NCBI GenBank assembly: GCA_029259745.1 | Contig: JAJDEO010000058.1 | Location: 24,143-88,142, forward strand | Length of the DNA: 64,000 nt | Reading direction: 5' to 3' | Origin: Planctomycetota bacterium | GTDB lineage: Bacteria; Planctomycetota; B15-G4 | In this document: positions 1 through 8,616 of the stretch, piece by piece | Numbering within the stretch: position 1 is the first letter of the stretch | Layout of the letters: each line of letters opens with the position of its first letter | Made by a program: the position numbers and the translations under genes | Notes under the pieces: model-generated | Database searches by the model: none | What the model saw: the letters and a program-made list of their open reading frames with translations, nothing else | Told to the model about the DNA's origin: nothing

Positions 1-1155
1 CATGACGTTGGTCGTCACTTCCGACGTCGTCTCGGTCGGCAGGTTCGTGACCGGGTCCACCACGCCGCTGCTGCGCTGCGGGTGAATCTCGAGGCGCACG
101 AAACCGTCGTCGCCGATGAAGGGACGGAAGCGAAGCTGCGTTCCGACCTCGAGGAACTCGACCGTCTGCTGCGAGATGCCGTCACTGACGGTCGTCGCGC
201 CAAAGTAGCCGAGTCGACCACCGATGATCAGCTCACCGCGCTGCTTGTTGAGCGCGAGGACTTCGGTGTTCGCGAGCACGTTCGTGTCGGCGACCTGCTG
301 CAATGCTTCGACGAACATCGAGATGCTCGTGCCGACGTAACCGATGCGCAGACCGTCACCGCCGGGCGTCGTGAAGCCCGACGTCGAACCCGTGATCGAA
401 CCGGCCGACTGTGCCGTGCCACCGTTGAAGACGTTGCCGAGCTCCGACAGCGACGAGAAGTCGCTGAGGTGCAGGCCCCCACCGAGCGCCGAGAGATCGA
501 CGCCCCAGCGGTTGGTCTCGTCGAGGCGGACCTCGATCATCGTGGCCTTCACGAGCACCTGACGTGGACGCACGTCGAGACGACGGATGAGTGCATCGAC
601 CGCGTCGATGACGACGGGCTGGTCGATGATCAGGAGCGTGTCCTGCATCGCCGAGCTGTTTCCACCTGCGTTGTCTGCATCCGATGGGATACCGACTTCA
701 GGCGAGTCCGAGAGCACGACACTGCCGCGCGGTGAGAGCAGCGGAAGAATGAACTTCTGCAGCTCCGAGGCGGCGATGTAGTTCGGGCTCACCAGGTGGT
801 GCACCATCGGCGACTCGACGACGTCGAGCTCGTCGAGCGGAAGGACGTGATAGACCTTTCCGTCGTACATCCACCCCAGACCGAGCGGGTTGAGAACCCA
901 GTCGAGGGACTCTTCGAGAGAGGCGTCGTAGAAGTTGGCGGTGACACCGACCTTCGTGTCGACACCGGTGACGATATTCACCTTCTTCTTGACCGAGATC
1001 ATCTCGAGAACTTGTCCGAGTTGGACCCCGCGAACATTCAGCGTGATCGCGTCGTCCTCGGCATTGACGGCGGTGTCCTGCGTGTAGACGGCGGCGGACA
1101 ACGCCCCGGTCAGCAGCAGTGAACTCGCGGCAGTCAGCAACAGCGTGCGAAACAT
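1..1155 (-). CDS. Type II secretion / type IV pilus secretin (GspD/PilQ-like), C-terminus beyond window
   Basis: Outer-membrane secretin subunit, expected to form the multimeric channel through which substrates or a pilus leave the cell. The 385 codons in the window are open to the edge, so the C-terminus is missing. An N-terminal signal peptide covers about residues 1-24. An STN/N0-like domain lies near 35-95 (VLEMISVKKKVNIV), a secretin N-domain near 118-215 (QVLVKATMIEVRL is the usual strand before the secretin core), and the start of the secretin core near 280-385 (VEFLEVGTQLRFRP, then FVRLEIHPQ). It is the last visible gene of the operon, 75 bases after the GspC/PilP-like gene. Whether it belongs to a T2SS or a T4P is not decided by sequence alone. 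ATG at 1155 precedes a good signal peptide, but no strong Shine-Dalgarno site is seen. Confidence 0.9.
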   Translation of the reverse strand, partial: MFRTLLLTAASSLLLTGALSAAVYTQDTAVNAEDDAITLNVRGVQLGQVLEMISVKKKVNIVTGVDTKVGVTANFYDASLEESLDWVLNPLGLGWMYDGKVYHVLPLDELDVVESPMVHHLVSPNYIAASELQKFILPLLSPRGSVVLSDSPEVGIPSDADNAGGNSSAMQDTLLIIDQPVVIDAVDALIRRLDVRPRQVLVKATMIEVRLDETNRWGVDLSALGGGLHLSDFSSLSELGNVFNGGTAQSAGSITGSTSGFTTPGGDGLRIGYVGTSISMFVEALQQVADTNVLANTEVLALNKQRGELIIGGRLGYFGATTVSDGISQQTVEFLEVGTQLRFRPFIGDDGFVRLEIHPQRSSGVVDPVTNLPTETTSEVTTNVM

Positions 1156-1230
1156 GGGTATGATTCCGTAGATACGTGCGACGGCCCTATCGACAGGCCA
1201 AGAGCACCAACTTGAAACTCGGCAGACCTG

Positions 1231-1812
1231 TCAGGAGTCCGCGGACTGGTCGGGAATGCGGATCTTCCCGGCAATGACGGGCATCAGGACCTCGATCGAT
1301 TCCTCGGTCGGGGCCTGAAGCTTGATGGAGCGAGAAGCAACCTCGGTGAGGCGCCAACCTTCGATCGTGTCGCCGACGAAGTGCATACGGCCGTCGATGA
1401 GCGCCACGGGGATGTCGCCTTCACCCGTCAACGTTCCGTTCAACGTGACGGTCGGCGGCTTGAGTTCCTCGGTCGTCTGGACCGGAGCAGCCTTCGGCTT
1501 CGACCAGAAGTTCGTGAACGGGTTGGACTCGAGACCTTCCTTCGTCGGGGCTTCCGAGAGCCGCTCGTTGACCTCTGCAACAGCGGCCTTCGCATCTGCG
1601 ATGGCGTCGGTCGGCGGTGCCGAGGCAGCTGCTGCCACCTTGTCACCGAGCGCACTGTCGTCGAGCACGATCTGCCCGGCGTCACTGTCATCCGAGCCAC
1701 CGAACTGCGCCCAGAGCACACCGACGAGGACGAGAGACAAGACGCCCAGCAGCATCAGCTTTGTGTTTTGGCCGTTGGCGGCCTTGGCCTTCGTCTGCTT
1801 GGTGGTCTTCAT
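1231..1812 (-). CDS. GspC/PilP-like inner-membrane secretion subunit
   Basis: A 193-residue protein with a short basic cytoplasmic start, one membrane segment at about 20-37 (LMLLGVLSLVLVGVLW), a long Ala/Glu-rich periplasmic linker and a C-terminal beta domain (about 120-185, VALIDGRMHFVGDTIEGWRL) of the kind seen in GspC homology regions and PilP. Such proteins link the inner-membrane platform to the secretin, whose gene follows directly. The gene overlaps the PilO-like gene by four bases, and AAGGA lies about seven bases before its ATG, so the start is well supported. Family assignment rests on topology, the C-terminal pattern and operon position. Confidence 0.7.
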   Translation of the reverse strand: MKTTKQTKAKAANGQNTKLMLLGVLSLVLVGVLWAQFGGSDDSDAGQIVLDDSALGDKVAAAASAPPTDAIADAKAAVAEVNERLSEAPTKEGLESNPFTNFWSKPKAAPVQTTEELKPPTVTLNGTLTGEGDIPVALIDGRMHFVGDTIEGWRLTEVASRSIKLQAPTEESIEVLMPVIAGKIRIPDQSADS

Positions 1813-2333
1813 GAGGCTTCCTTCTGCTCGAGCATTACGGCGATCTTGAGCGAGATGCGACGCACCTCTTCACCGGACTCGATGGTGAGACTGAGGACGC
1901 GCGACACCCAGTCGAGCGTCTCGAGAGAGACGAGGAACGAGTCGAGTGCGAAGGCATCGCCATCGACCGTCAGGTCCCAGGCGAGGTAGCGGAAGCTTCC
2001 GTTGACGGGCTTCTGCGCGCGCTCGGTGCGGATCGAGTTCAGACCCGCGTGGCGAACGAGTTCGAGCAGGTTCGTCTCGAACTGGTGGAACGCCTCCTGG
2101 TTGTCAGGACACAGGCGGAACTGTCGCCCCGCGATGTGCTCCTCGAGTTCCAGCTTCTTCTCCTGGACATCCTTGAAGGCGTCCATCACTTGGACGGCGC
2201 GAGCCTGCTCGGATTCGAGCGCCTCGACCTGGCTCTCCAACTCGGAGACACCGTTGTAGATCGGAAGGAGGACGCCAGCCGCCACGAGGACGAGCACCAT
2301 CGCGGTGACTGTGATATGCATGCCGAACTTCAT
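1809..2333 (-). CDS. PilO/GspM-like inner-membrane assembly protein
   Basis: A 174-residue bitopic protein: membrane segment at about 8-26 (ITVTAMVLVLVAAGVLL), then a coiled coil rich in Glu, Gln and Leu (about 30-70), then a compact ferredoxin-like periplasmic domain (about 80-170, including FLVSLETLDWVSRVLSLTIESG, a PilO-type pattern). PilO and GspM form the periplasmic collar with PilN/GspL. The start codon shares one base with the stop of the PilM-PilN gene (TGATG), which implies translational coupling. A GGAG lies about nine bases upstream. The gene also overlaps the next one by four bases. Confidence 0.75.
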   Translation of the reverse strand: MKFGMHITVTAMVLVLVAAGVLLPIYNGVSELESQVEALESEQARAVQVMDAFKDVQEKKLELEEHIAGRQFRLCPDNQEAFHQFETNLLELVRHAGLNSIRTERAQKPVNGSFRYLAWDLTVDGDAFALDSFLVSLETLDWVSRVLSLTIESGEEVRRISLKIAVMLEQKEAS

Positions 2334-3760
2334 CAGCGGGTCTCCGCGCGGGCGTAGATTCGGAAGCGCTCACCCTCGTCGCCCTGACCGAGGAGCACTC
2401 TTTCACTCGACTCGACGCGCACTTCGGAGAACGCCGAGGTCCCGAGCAGCACATCGGCATACTCACGGACGGCCATGCTGTCGGTGGCCCAGCCGCTCAC
2501 TCGCAGCTCGATCATTCGCGTGACCGGGATGTCGAGTTCGTCGATGGTCTTCTTCTTGTTGCCCTTCTTCTCCTTCGCGAGGGAGATGGCAAGAGCGCGG
2601 GCGACCTTGTCTTCCACGTCGTCGATGCGGATCGACTCGAAGGCCACATCCGTCGCCGAGTTGGCGATGAGCTGGAACAAGGTCGAGATGCGGTGACCGG
2701 GGCGCGCGGAGACGATGATCTCCTCGTTGGAGCGCGCGAGCTCGAAGTCCTTGACGAGATCGTCGGTCTGCTTCTGCGTGTCGCGCAGCAGCTGCACCTG
2801 ACGCTCGAGCGCCTGGCGCTGCTCTTGCAGGCCACCTTCCTGCTGCACACCGATGATGCCGGCCGTCACGATCAGCGCGGCGGCGATGCCACCCATGCCG
2901 ATGCGCAGCTTGCGCACTTGGCGCTTCGCGCGCAGTTCGCGCTCTTCGGGCGGCGTGAAGTCGATCGTCGACTCACCTTCGGTCGCCAGGCCGATCGCAA
3001 TGGGATCGACCATGTCGTCTTGCGGGGCCGTCACGGTGACGCTGAGGTCGCCTGACAAGATCTGCATGTCGGCGTCGGAGAGCCCGGTCGCTTCCATGTG
3101 GTCGAACTTGTCGGCACCAAGCAGAGACGCGGCCCGCTGCAGCGTGGTGCTGAGCTCGCCGAGCGTCATCGCGCCGGGGACGACGCGGCAGAAGAGGAGG
3201 TTCTCCTCGTGTCCCGCGAGGACGACGTCACCGACTTCCGAGCGCAGGAAGCGAGCCTGGAGCCCCTCACCGCTCCACGCGCGCCAGCCGGCGAGGGGCG
3301 CGGCTTCGACGGTCTGCACGACGAGTTCCATCTCGCGGCATGTCTGGATGACACGCTGCAGGCGCGCCTGCTCGATCGACGCCAAGATCGCCAGCGATTC
3401 GTTGCGGTTGTTGCCCGTTCCAGGCGCCGAGCCGACCGAGCTGCCGTAGACGGCCTTGGCCGGATCGAAGAGCGGGTCGCCCTTGAGTCGGTCAGCGCAG
3501 AAGGCACGCACCGACTTCTGCTGGGTCGACGGCACGACGAGCGACTCGACGAGCACCGCGTCTCCTTCGAGGCCGACGACGACGTGGCGGCCCGAGAACG
3601 GCGCGGCAGTCAGCAGCTGCCGCATGCTCTTCTTGAGGTTGTCGAGATTGTCGTCTGCTTCGACCGAAGCCGAGAGTGTCCTCCCGTCCACGATCTGCGC
3701 CGCGCGAAGCATTCCGTTCGCGACGACGATCCCGATATTTCCAGACTTGCGACGCTTCAC
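2333..3760 (-). CDS. PilM-PilN fusion (GspL-like) assembly platform protein
   Basis: The N-terminal half (about 1-265) is an actin-like ATPase-fold domain of the PilM/GspL-cyto type (GNIGIVVANGMLRAAQIVDG; later VVGLEGDAVLVESLVVPS). A membrane helix follows at about 284-304 (IAAALIVTAGIIGVQQ), then a coiled coil and a PilN-type periplasmic domain, so both functions are in one 475-residue chain, as in GspL. The open frame extends upstream to a TTG at 3796, but GTG at 3760 is chosen because AGGAG lies seven bases before it. The gene follows the GspH-like gene closely and is coupled to the PilO-like gene through TGATG. Confidence 0.8.
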   Translation of the reverse strand: MKRRKSGNIGIVVANGMLRAAQIVDGRTLSASVEADDNLDNLKKSMRQLLTAAPFSGRHVVVGLEGDAVLVESLVVPSTQQKSVRAFCADRLKGDPLFDPAKAVYGSSVGSAPGTGNNRNESLAILASIEQARLQRVIQTCREMELVVQTVEAAPLAGWRAWSGEGLQARFLRSEVGDVVLAGHEENLLFCRVVPGAMTLGELSTTLQRAASLLGADKFDHMEATGLSDADMQILSGDLSVTVTAPQDDMVDPIAIGLATEGESTIDFTPPEERELRAKRQVRKLRIGMGGIAAALIVTAGIIGVQQEGGLQEQRQALERQVQLLRDTQKQTDDLVKDFELARSNEEIIVSARPGHRISTLFQLIANSATDVAFESIRIDDVEDKVARALAISLAKEKKGNKKKTIDELDIPVTRMIELRVSGWATDSMAVREYADVLLGTSAFSEVRVESSERVLLGQGDEGERFRIYARAETR

Positions 3761-3800
3761 TCTTCTTCTCCTGTGTACACCGAGGCGTTCGAACAACCGC

Positions 3801-4313
3801 TCACGGCGTGGCTTCTTGCAGTTCGGGGTTGGCTGTGTTGATGGTCAGGTACCGCATCTGCGAACCGTGGCGGAGGTTGATCTCGCCGCCCGCATGGAGT
3901 TCGCCCTTGCTGTCGAACGTCGCGAGCGGACGCCCGCCGAGGCTCACGTAGTCGATCTCGACGCCAGGCGGCAGGCCGGGGCGGTCGAGACGGACGACGT
4001 AGTCACCGTGAGTGAGTGGGTCTTCGATGGGCACACCTACTTCGTCGACCACTGCCCACCATCCGCCAAAGCTCTTTCCGAACCGAACGCTGTGGGTGAC
4101 GCCGGTTTGGTAGGCAAGACCCTGTGCGAAATCGAGAGCGTCCTGCACGGCGAGCTGCACCGTGTCGAACTTTCGGTCCTCGCTCATGGAGGCGCTGGGG
4201 ATCGCGATCCCCGCGAGCAAACCGAGCACGACGACCACGATGAGGAGCTCGATGAGGGTGAAACCGCAGCGATTCTCAGACCGAGCCTTCGGTCGTTCGG
4301 CGCGTGGAGTCAT
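3801..4313 (-). CDS. GspH/FimT-type pseudopilin
   Basis: A prepilin-like protein of about 170 residues. The signature CGFTLIELLIVVVVLGLL lies near residue 16: a short basic leader, Gly before the cleavage site, Phe+1 and Glu+5, then a hydrophobic helix, as required for prepilin peptidase processing. The C-terminal part (about 40-165) looks like a GspH beta domain (LDFAQGLAYQTGVTHSVRFG). An ATG at 4319 overlaps the upstream stop (ATGA), but the ATG at 4313 has GGAGG at seven-base spacing and is preferred. As a minor pseudopilin it would sit at the tip of the pseudopilus. Confidence 0.85.
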   Translation of the reverse strand: MTPRAERPKARSENRCGFTLIELLIVVVVLGLLAGIAIPSASMSEDRKFDTVQLAVQDALDFAQGLAYQTGVTHSVRFGKSFGGWWAVVDEVGVPIEDPLTHGDYVVRLDRPGLPPGVEIDYVSLGGRPLATFDSKGELHAGGEINLRHGSQMRYLTINTANPELQEATP

Positions 4314-4315
4314 GG

Positions 4316-5344
4316 TCATTCCTCCCCACCGAGATCGAACGATTCCATCGTGTCGAGCTCTTCGTCCGTGACCTCGTCGCGCGGGAACACGATGGTCATG
4401 ATGCGCTCAGCGCCTGGAATGACGTCCGTCGGCCAGCTCTGCACACCGCGGCCGTGACCGGGGCGCAGGATGTCAGCACCGATCGACTCGACCCCGCCCG
4501 CGACGAGCATGCCGCGCGCCGTGCCGCGTCCCTCGAGGAGCAACTCCTCACCGACGACGAACCCGTCGATGTCGAAGCGCGACGACGAATCCGACGTCAC
4601 GATGCCGTCCGGCATCACGACCGAGACACCGGGCACATCGACGTTCGATTCGAGGCGCGAGTCACCGGCGATGATGAGCCGCGGGCGATCGCCGACCGTG
4701 GCAGGCGTCGACGACGAGGCCAGGCCGAACGTGCTGGCGATCACGCCCGTGAACACGCAGTCATCGAGCGTCAGCGTCACGCTGTCCTGCACCATGTAGA
4801 TGCCCGAGGCCGTGCCGCTCAACGTCGTGTCCGACGAGACAGTCGTCACGTCGCCGGCGTCGAAGAGCTGCTGGCAGGTCGACGACTGGAGGCGCGTACG
4901 GACGTCGCCCATCGAGCCGTTGCCCGGGATGATCTCGGCGAAGGCATGGAGCATCGCCTCGGTCGCCGAGTTCTCGTCTTCCTTCGCGACCACCCAGACC
5001 TCGCGCAGGCCGTGTGAGATCGCGTGGATCTCGGAGATCACGATGCCGCCGACGGGCGTCGTGACGATGTCCTCATTGCCGGTGCTGCAGCCGCCGGGCA
5101 CTTCGGAGTTGCGCATCATCGTGCGCGTGCGGGCAAAGCCCGACTTCGTGGATTCTTCGGCCTGGCTCGCGCCGGCCGCGATGTCGAGCGTCGCCTTGGC
5201 CTGCACGGCGTGGCGAGCCCAAGTCACCGTGAGTGCGGCGAGCAAGCTCGAGAGAAGGAGAGCTGAGATCAGGACCCAGCCTTGCGGATTCGAGCGCTTG
5301 GGGCGCGGAAGGACGCGGCGGGGGTTCTCTGTTGCGGTCTTCAT
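4316..5344 (-). CDS. GspK/PilX-position minor pseudopilin-like protein, divergent
   Basis: A 342-residue protein with a basic start, a Gly just before one hydrophobic helix (about 22-42, WVLISALLLSSLLAALTV) and a large extracytoplasmic domain. The helix resembles the N-terminus of GspK or PilX, which lack Glu+5. The C-terminal domain does not show recognisable GspK motifs. It has short repeated beta-strand-like stretches (YMVQDSVTLTLDDCVFTGVI, then SRLEISNV-like turns) and ends in an acidic tail. It lies between the GspI- and GspH-like genes, where minor pilins normally sit. The function is inferred from position and the N-terminus only. Confidence 0.6.
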   Translation of the reverse strand: MKTATENPRRVLPRPKRSNPQGWVLISALLLSSLLAALTVTWARHAVQAKATLDIAAGASQAEESTKSGFARTRTMMRNSEVPGGCSTGNEDIVTTPVGGIVISEIHAISHGLREVWVVAKEDENSATEAMLHAFAEIIPGNGSMGDVRTRLQSSTCQQLFDAGDVTTVSSDTTLSGTASGIYMVQDSVTLTLDDCVFTGVIASTFGLASSSTPATVGDRPRLIIAGDSRLESNVDVPGVSVVMPDGIVTSDSSSRFDIDGFVVGEELLLEGRGTARGMLVAGGVESIGADILRPGHGRGVQSWPTDVIPGAERIMTIVFPRDEVTDEELDTMESFDLGGEE

Positions 5345-5420
5345 GGTGCGTCTCGTGGCTGTCAGTGGGAGTTGTGTCGTGGTGGGATCGAGCGCTGCGC
5401 GTCGTGCGCGCCGGCCGCGA

Positions 5421-5960
5421 TCAGTCGTCTTCGTTCTCGGGCGGCGTCATCCACCAGGTGAACGAGCCCTTCTCGAGGTCACCCTCGTGGATGACGATCT
5501 TGAGCTCGGTGAGCATCTCGCCGGCGAAGGACGCGGGGTCCTCCACTTCCTGCGAGGGGTCGTCGAGCTCGACGTGGCGTACCTCGACCGACTGCTTCCA
5601 GAACTGGTGGCTGGAGATCGCCTCGTACTGCGCCGAACGCGGCGGCGAGTAGATGCGGTCGTCCAGGTCGTAGACCGTGGAGACGTTCGCGCCGAAGAGA
5701 TCGTTCTGACCTGCGACTTCCTCGAACGGAAGCAGCAGGGCGGCCTCGTGGATCTCCTGGGCCAGCATCAGGGCCTCGTGCGGACCGTCAGAGAAGTAGT
5801 GGAAGACCTTCGCTGTCTCGGTCACTGAGGACATCGCGCCGACGATCGCGGTAGCGATGATCACCGTCGCGAGGCTGACCTCGACGAAGGTGGCTCCGAT
5901 GACGGAGCGCTTGCGTCGCACGGGACGACGCGGATTGTTGCAGGGATTGGTGTGATTCAT
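5421..5960 (-). CDS. GspI/PilV-like minor pseudopilin
   Basis: A 179-residue protein with a long basic leader ending in RKRSVIG, followed by ATFVEVSLATVIIATAIVGAM. Gly-1 and Glu+5 fit a prepilin peptidase site, though Ala rather than Phe or Met is at +1. The remainder is a small soluble domain with an acidic end (NEDD). It is the first clear pseudopilin of the operon, and its ATG overlaps the stop of a possible 44-codon frame upstream (ATGA). CGGAG lies about eleven bases before the start. GspI versus PilV or GspJ cannot be separated with confidence. Confidence 0.75.
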   Translation of the reverse strand: MNHTNPCNNPRRPVRRKRSVIGATFVEVSLATVIIATAIVGAMSSVTETAKVFHYFSDGPHEALMLAQEIHEAALLLPFEEVAGQNDLFGANVSTVYDLDDRIYSPPRSAQYEAISSHQFWKQSVEVRHVELDDPSQEVEDPASFAGEMLTELKIVIHEGDLEKGSFTWWMTPPENEDD

Positions 5961-6091
5961 GGGTGTGTGGCTCCGCCGGGACGCGCCGGATTGCTGCGCG
6001 TCGCGGTGACGCCGATGAGTCGCTCCCGCATCTCGCCGACGGCCGAACGCGGGCGTTCGGGCAGCTGCGACTGGTGCGGGAGATTCTTCAT
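5957..6091 (-). CDS. Possible 44-residue leader ORF of the secretion operon
   Basis: A short open frame (MKNLPHQSQLPERPRSAVGE at its start) whose TGA overlaps the ATG of the GspI-like gene in an ATGA junction, like other junctions of this operon. GGAAGG lies about a dozen bases upstream. The predicted peptide is basic and Pro-rich, has no membrane segment, and matches no family I know. It may be a translated leader that couples ribosomes into the operon, or chance. Confidence 0.3.
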   Translation of the reverse strand: MKNLPHQSQLPERPRSAVGEMRERLIGVTATRSNPARPGGATHP

Positions 6092-6390
6092 CGGGCGCCT
6101 TCCAGGGGGCTCATTCGGGTTGCGGTGCATGTTTCGTCGCCGCCGAGGGCCGACTTGAGCGCGGCGCCCCGCTTCCCGCCGCCCTGCCTTTGCGTTCCCG
6201 CCGGTGGAGCGGCCGAGCCGTGAGTGGATCCCTCCGGGGCCTCTTCAGAACGCTGCGCTCGGGTGCCCGAGGGCGCCTGGGCCGCATGCAGGGCTCGCTC
6301 GGGGCGTTCTGTGTGCAAGAATCTCGTCGCTCGGACCGTCCACCACTTGTCCGCCGTCAGGACTCCGAATCCAGCACTTGCAGAGCAACG
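6092..6390. other. Divergent intergenic region
   Basis: About 300 bases between the minus-strand secretion operon and the plus-strand HEAT protein gene. Open frames here on both strands are Arg/Pro/Gly-rich and look like GC-driven shadows. It should hold the two divergent promoters, but I see no convincing -35/-10 pair. Confidence 0.4.
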
Positions 6391-8364
6391 ATGAACGCCC
6401 CGTCAAACGCCCCATTCCTCGGCTCTTTCCGCTTTCGCGCGGCTTTCAGCGTCACGCTGTCCGCTGCGCTGATGCTCGGATCGGCAGCCGATCAGGCCGG
6501 CGCTCAGGTGACCGGCGCATCAGGTTCCAGTGTCTTCACACCGCCCCCCGTGGGTGGTGGTAGCAATGGTGGGCTCACGGTCGACATCAATCCGACTGGC
6601 GGCGGCTCGGGACAGCCCCCCGGGGATAGCGGCGGAGGCGGCAGCTCGGGCGACGTACCCGGCGTGTCGATCGGGCCCGTGCCGTCCTCGTCCGTGCCAC
6701 CGAGCGTGCGCGGGACATCAGGTCGCAGCTCCCCGAAACAAACGGGCGGTCTGCGTGGCGCAAGCCGCAACAAGCTCGGCGGCTCGGATGGCGGCCGGCA
6801 GATCTTCGCCGAAGACGAATGGAACATCTGGTGGAGCTCGAACAAGTTCGCCTACATCGAACTGGCGCGCGTCTTCGATGCACCCACCGACGACCAGGGC
6901 GCACGCCAAGAAACAGCCTCCGAACGCGAAATGCGCCTGGCCGGCATTCGACGTCTCGTCCAAGAAGACGTCATCCCCGTCATGCGGGCCCTCACGAAGT
7001 CACCCGACTCCCAGGTGCGTTCGGCAGCCATCGTCGCGCTCGGCAAGCTCCGTGACCGCGGCGGTGTCGACCTCGCGCGCACGATGTTGACGGATGCGAG
7101 TTTCGACGTGCGACGCAGCGCCATGCTGTCGCTCGGCGTGATGGACCAAGGTCGCGCCAGCTACCTCCTCATGAACGTGGCCGACGACAGTGACGTCGGA
7201 CGCGGGCTCGTCGACAGGGAGTCGATCTCGATCGACGACCGCGGCACGGCGCTGCTCACGGCGGCGCTGCGCGGCGAGCGCTTCGCCGAGCCCGTCATGA
7301 TCGACATGCTCACCGATCGCGAAGGTCGCGCGCCGCAGATGCTCGCGATGACGGCCGACGCCGCCGGTCTCATGCAGTCGACCGATGCCCTGCGCCCGCT
7401 GATGGACATGGCCTTCGACACGTCGCTGCCCGAGTACGTGCGTTCGTCGGCGACCACGGCCCTGGGCCGCATCGCCGACCCGACAGTCACGCCGGCGCTC
7501 ATGCAGCTGCTCGAGGGCAACGATCTCGAACCCAAGCGCGCCGCCGCCCTCGCCCTCGGCGAAGTCACCTTCCCCGGCTCGCGCTCCATGCTCGAGCGCC
7601 TCGGTGCGCTGATGCACGCCGAATCCGACGCGCCGACGCGCCACTTCCTGGCCCTCACGCTCGGACGGATCGGTGGCGCCCACGCGCGCGCCACGCTCAC
7701 CAACGCTCTCACGCGCGGCGCTGACAGCGACATGCGCCCCTGGCTCGCCCTGGGCCTCGGCATCTGCGAGCGCTACGACCCCGACGGAACCGTCGCGGAC
7801 ACGCTGCTCGAGGCGATCGAGAAGGAAGACAACATCGACACGAAGGGCGCCTTTGCGATCGCGCTCGGACTGACACGCGCCCAACACGTCGTGGCACCGT
7901 TGAGCGACATGCTGCAGAAGTCAGGCAACGACGATCTCGCGAGTCATGCGGCGCTCGCTCTGGGCCTCACGGGTCAGCGCGCCGCGATCGAGCCGCTCCG
8001 CGCGGCCCTCAACGGCAAGACGAGCCCGACCGTCCTGCGCCAAGCAGCTCTCGCGCTGGGTATCCTCGGTGACGGCCAGGCGATCCCCGACCTCGTGAAC
8101 CTCATCGGCTCGACGAACAACCCGTTCGTCGCGAGCTTTGCCTCGATCGGTGTCGCGATGATGGGTGACGTCAATGCCGTCGGTCCGCTGCTCGACATCA
8201 TCCGGCGTAAGGGCAGCAACACCGTCACGACCACGTGGGCCGTCGCCGCCATCGGTCAGCTCTTCGACCAGGACCGCCGCCCGGCCCTCTCGCGCCTCGC
8301 GACGGGCGACAACTACCACACGCGCGCGACAGCCGTGCGTGACCTGCTATCCCTGGGCTTCTAG
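6391..8364 (+). CDS. Exported HEAT-repeat protein
   Basis: A 657-residue protein with an N-terminal signal peptide (about 1-38, ending near AGAQ), a Gly/Ser/Pro-rich low-complexity stretch (about 45-135) and a C-terminal solenoid of HEAT/PBS-lyase-type repeats (about 200-655). Repeats show units such as VRSAAIVALGKLRD, VRRSAMLSLGVM, and later ALALGLTGQRAAIEPL and ALALGILGDGQAIPDL. It probably acts as an extracytoplasmic protein-binding scaffold; no catalytic motif is seen. The open frame extends upstream, but ATG at 6391 starts the only plausible signal peptide. It is transcribed away from the secretion operon. Confidence 0.85.
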   Translation: MNAPSNAPFLGSFRFRAAFSVTLSAALMLGSAADQAGAQVTGASGSSVFTPPPVGGGSNGGLTVDINPTGGGSGQPPGDSGGGGSSGDVPGVSIGPVPSSSVPPSVRGTSGRSSPKQTGGLRGASRNKLGGSDGGRQIFAEDEWNIWWSSNKFAYIELARVFDAPTDDQGARQETASEREMRLAGIRRLVQEDVIPVMRALTKSPDSQVRSAAIVALGKLRDRGGVDLARTMLTDASFDVRRSAMLSLGVMDQGRASYLLMNVADDSDVGRGLVDRESISIDDRGTALLTAALRGERFAEPVMIDMLTDREGRAPQMLAMTADAAGLMQSTDALRPLMDMAFDTSLPEYVRSSATTALGRIADPTVTPALMQLLEGNDLEPKRAAALALGEVTFPGSRSMLERLGALMHAESDAPTRHFLALTLGRIGGAHARATLTNALTRGADSDMRPWLALGLGICERYDPDGTVADTLLEAIEKEDNIDTKGAFAIALGLTRAQHVVAPLSDMLQKSGNDDLASHAALALGLTGQRAAIEPLRAALNGKTSPTVLRQAALALGILGDGQAIPDLVNLIGSTNNPFVASFASIGVAMMGDVNAVGPLLDIIRRKGSNTVTTTWAVAAIGQLFDQDRRPALSRLATGDNYHTRATAVRDLLSLGF

Positions 8365-8616
8365 ACTCAGCGAGCACGAGCAACGGCAGGAACGGTGCAC
8401 AGGACGGCGGCGCGTCGACGACAGACGCTGCGGGTCGTCGTCTTGCACCTCGCAACACAGCCTCGTCGGCCCTCGTGCGTCGTGCAGGTCGTGAAGACCC
8501 CGTGAGGGCCAACGGACGGGCTACGTGCGTCGTTGAGACGCACGTCCGCTCCGCGGCACACTCGCGCGTTCTTCGCCTGCGCGATTTCGACCGCCCACTG
8601 GCCCGGAGTTCTTCCG

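Noticed and set aside
6088..6318. 76-codon minus-strand frame before the secretion operon
   Set aside because: It ends in an ATGA overlap with the 44-codon frame, but its sequence is low-complexity Ala/Gly/Pro/Arg and no start signal is seen. I treat it as chance.
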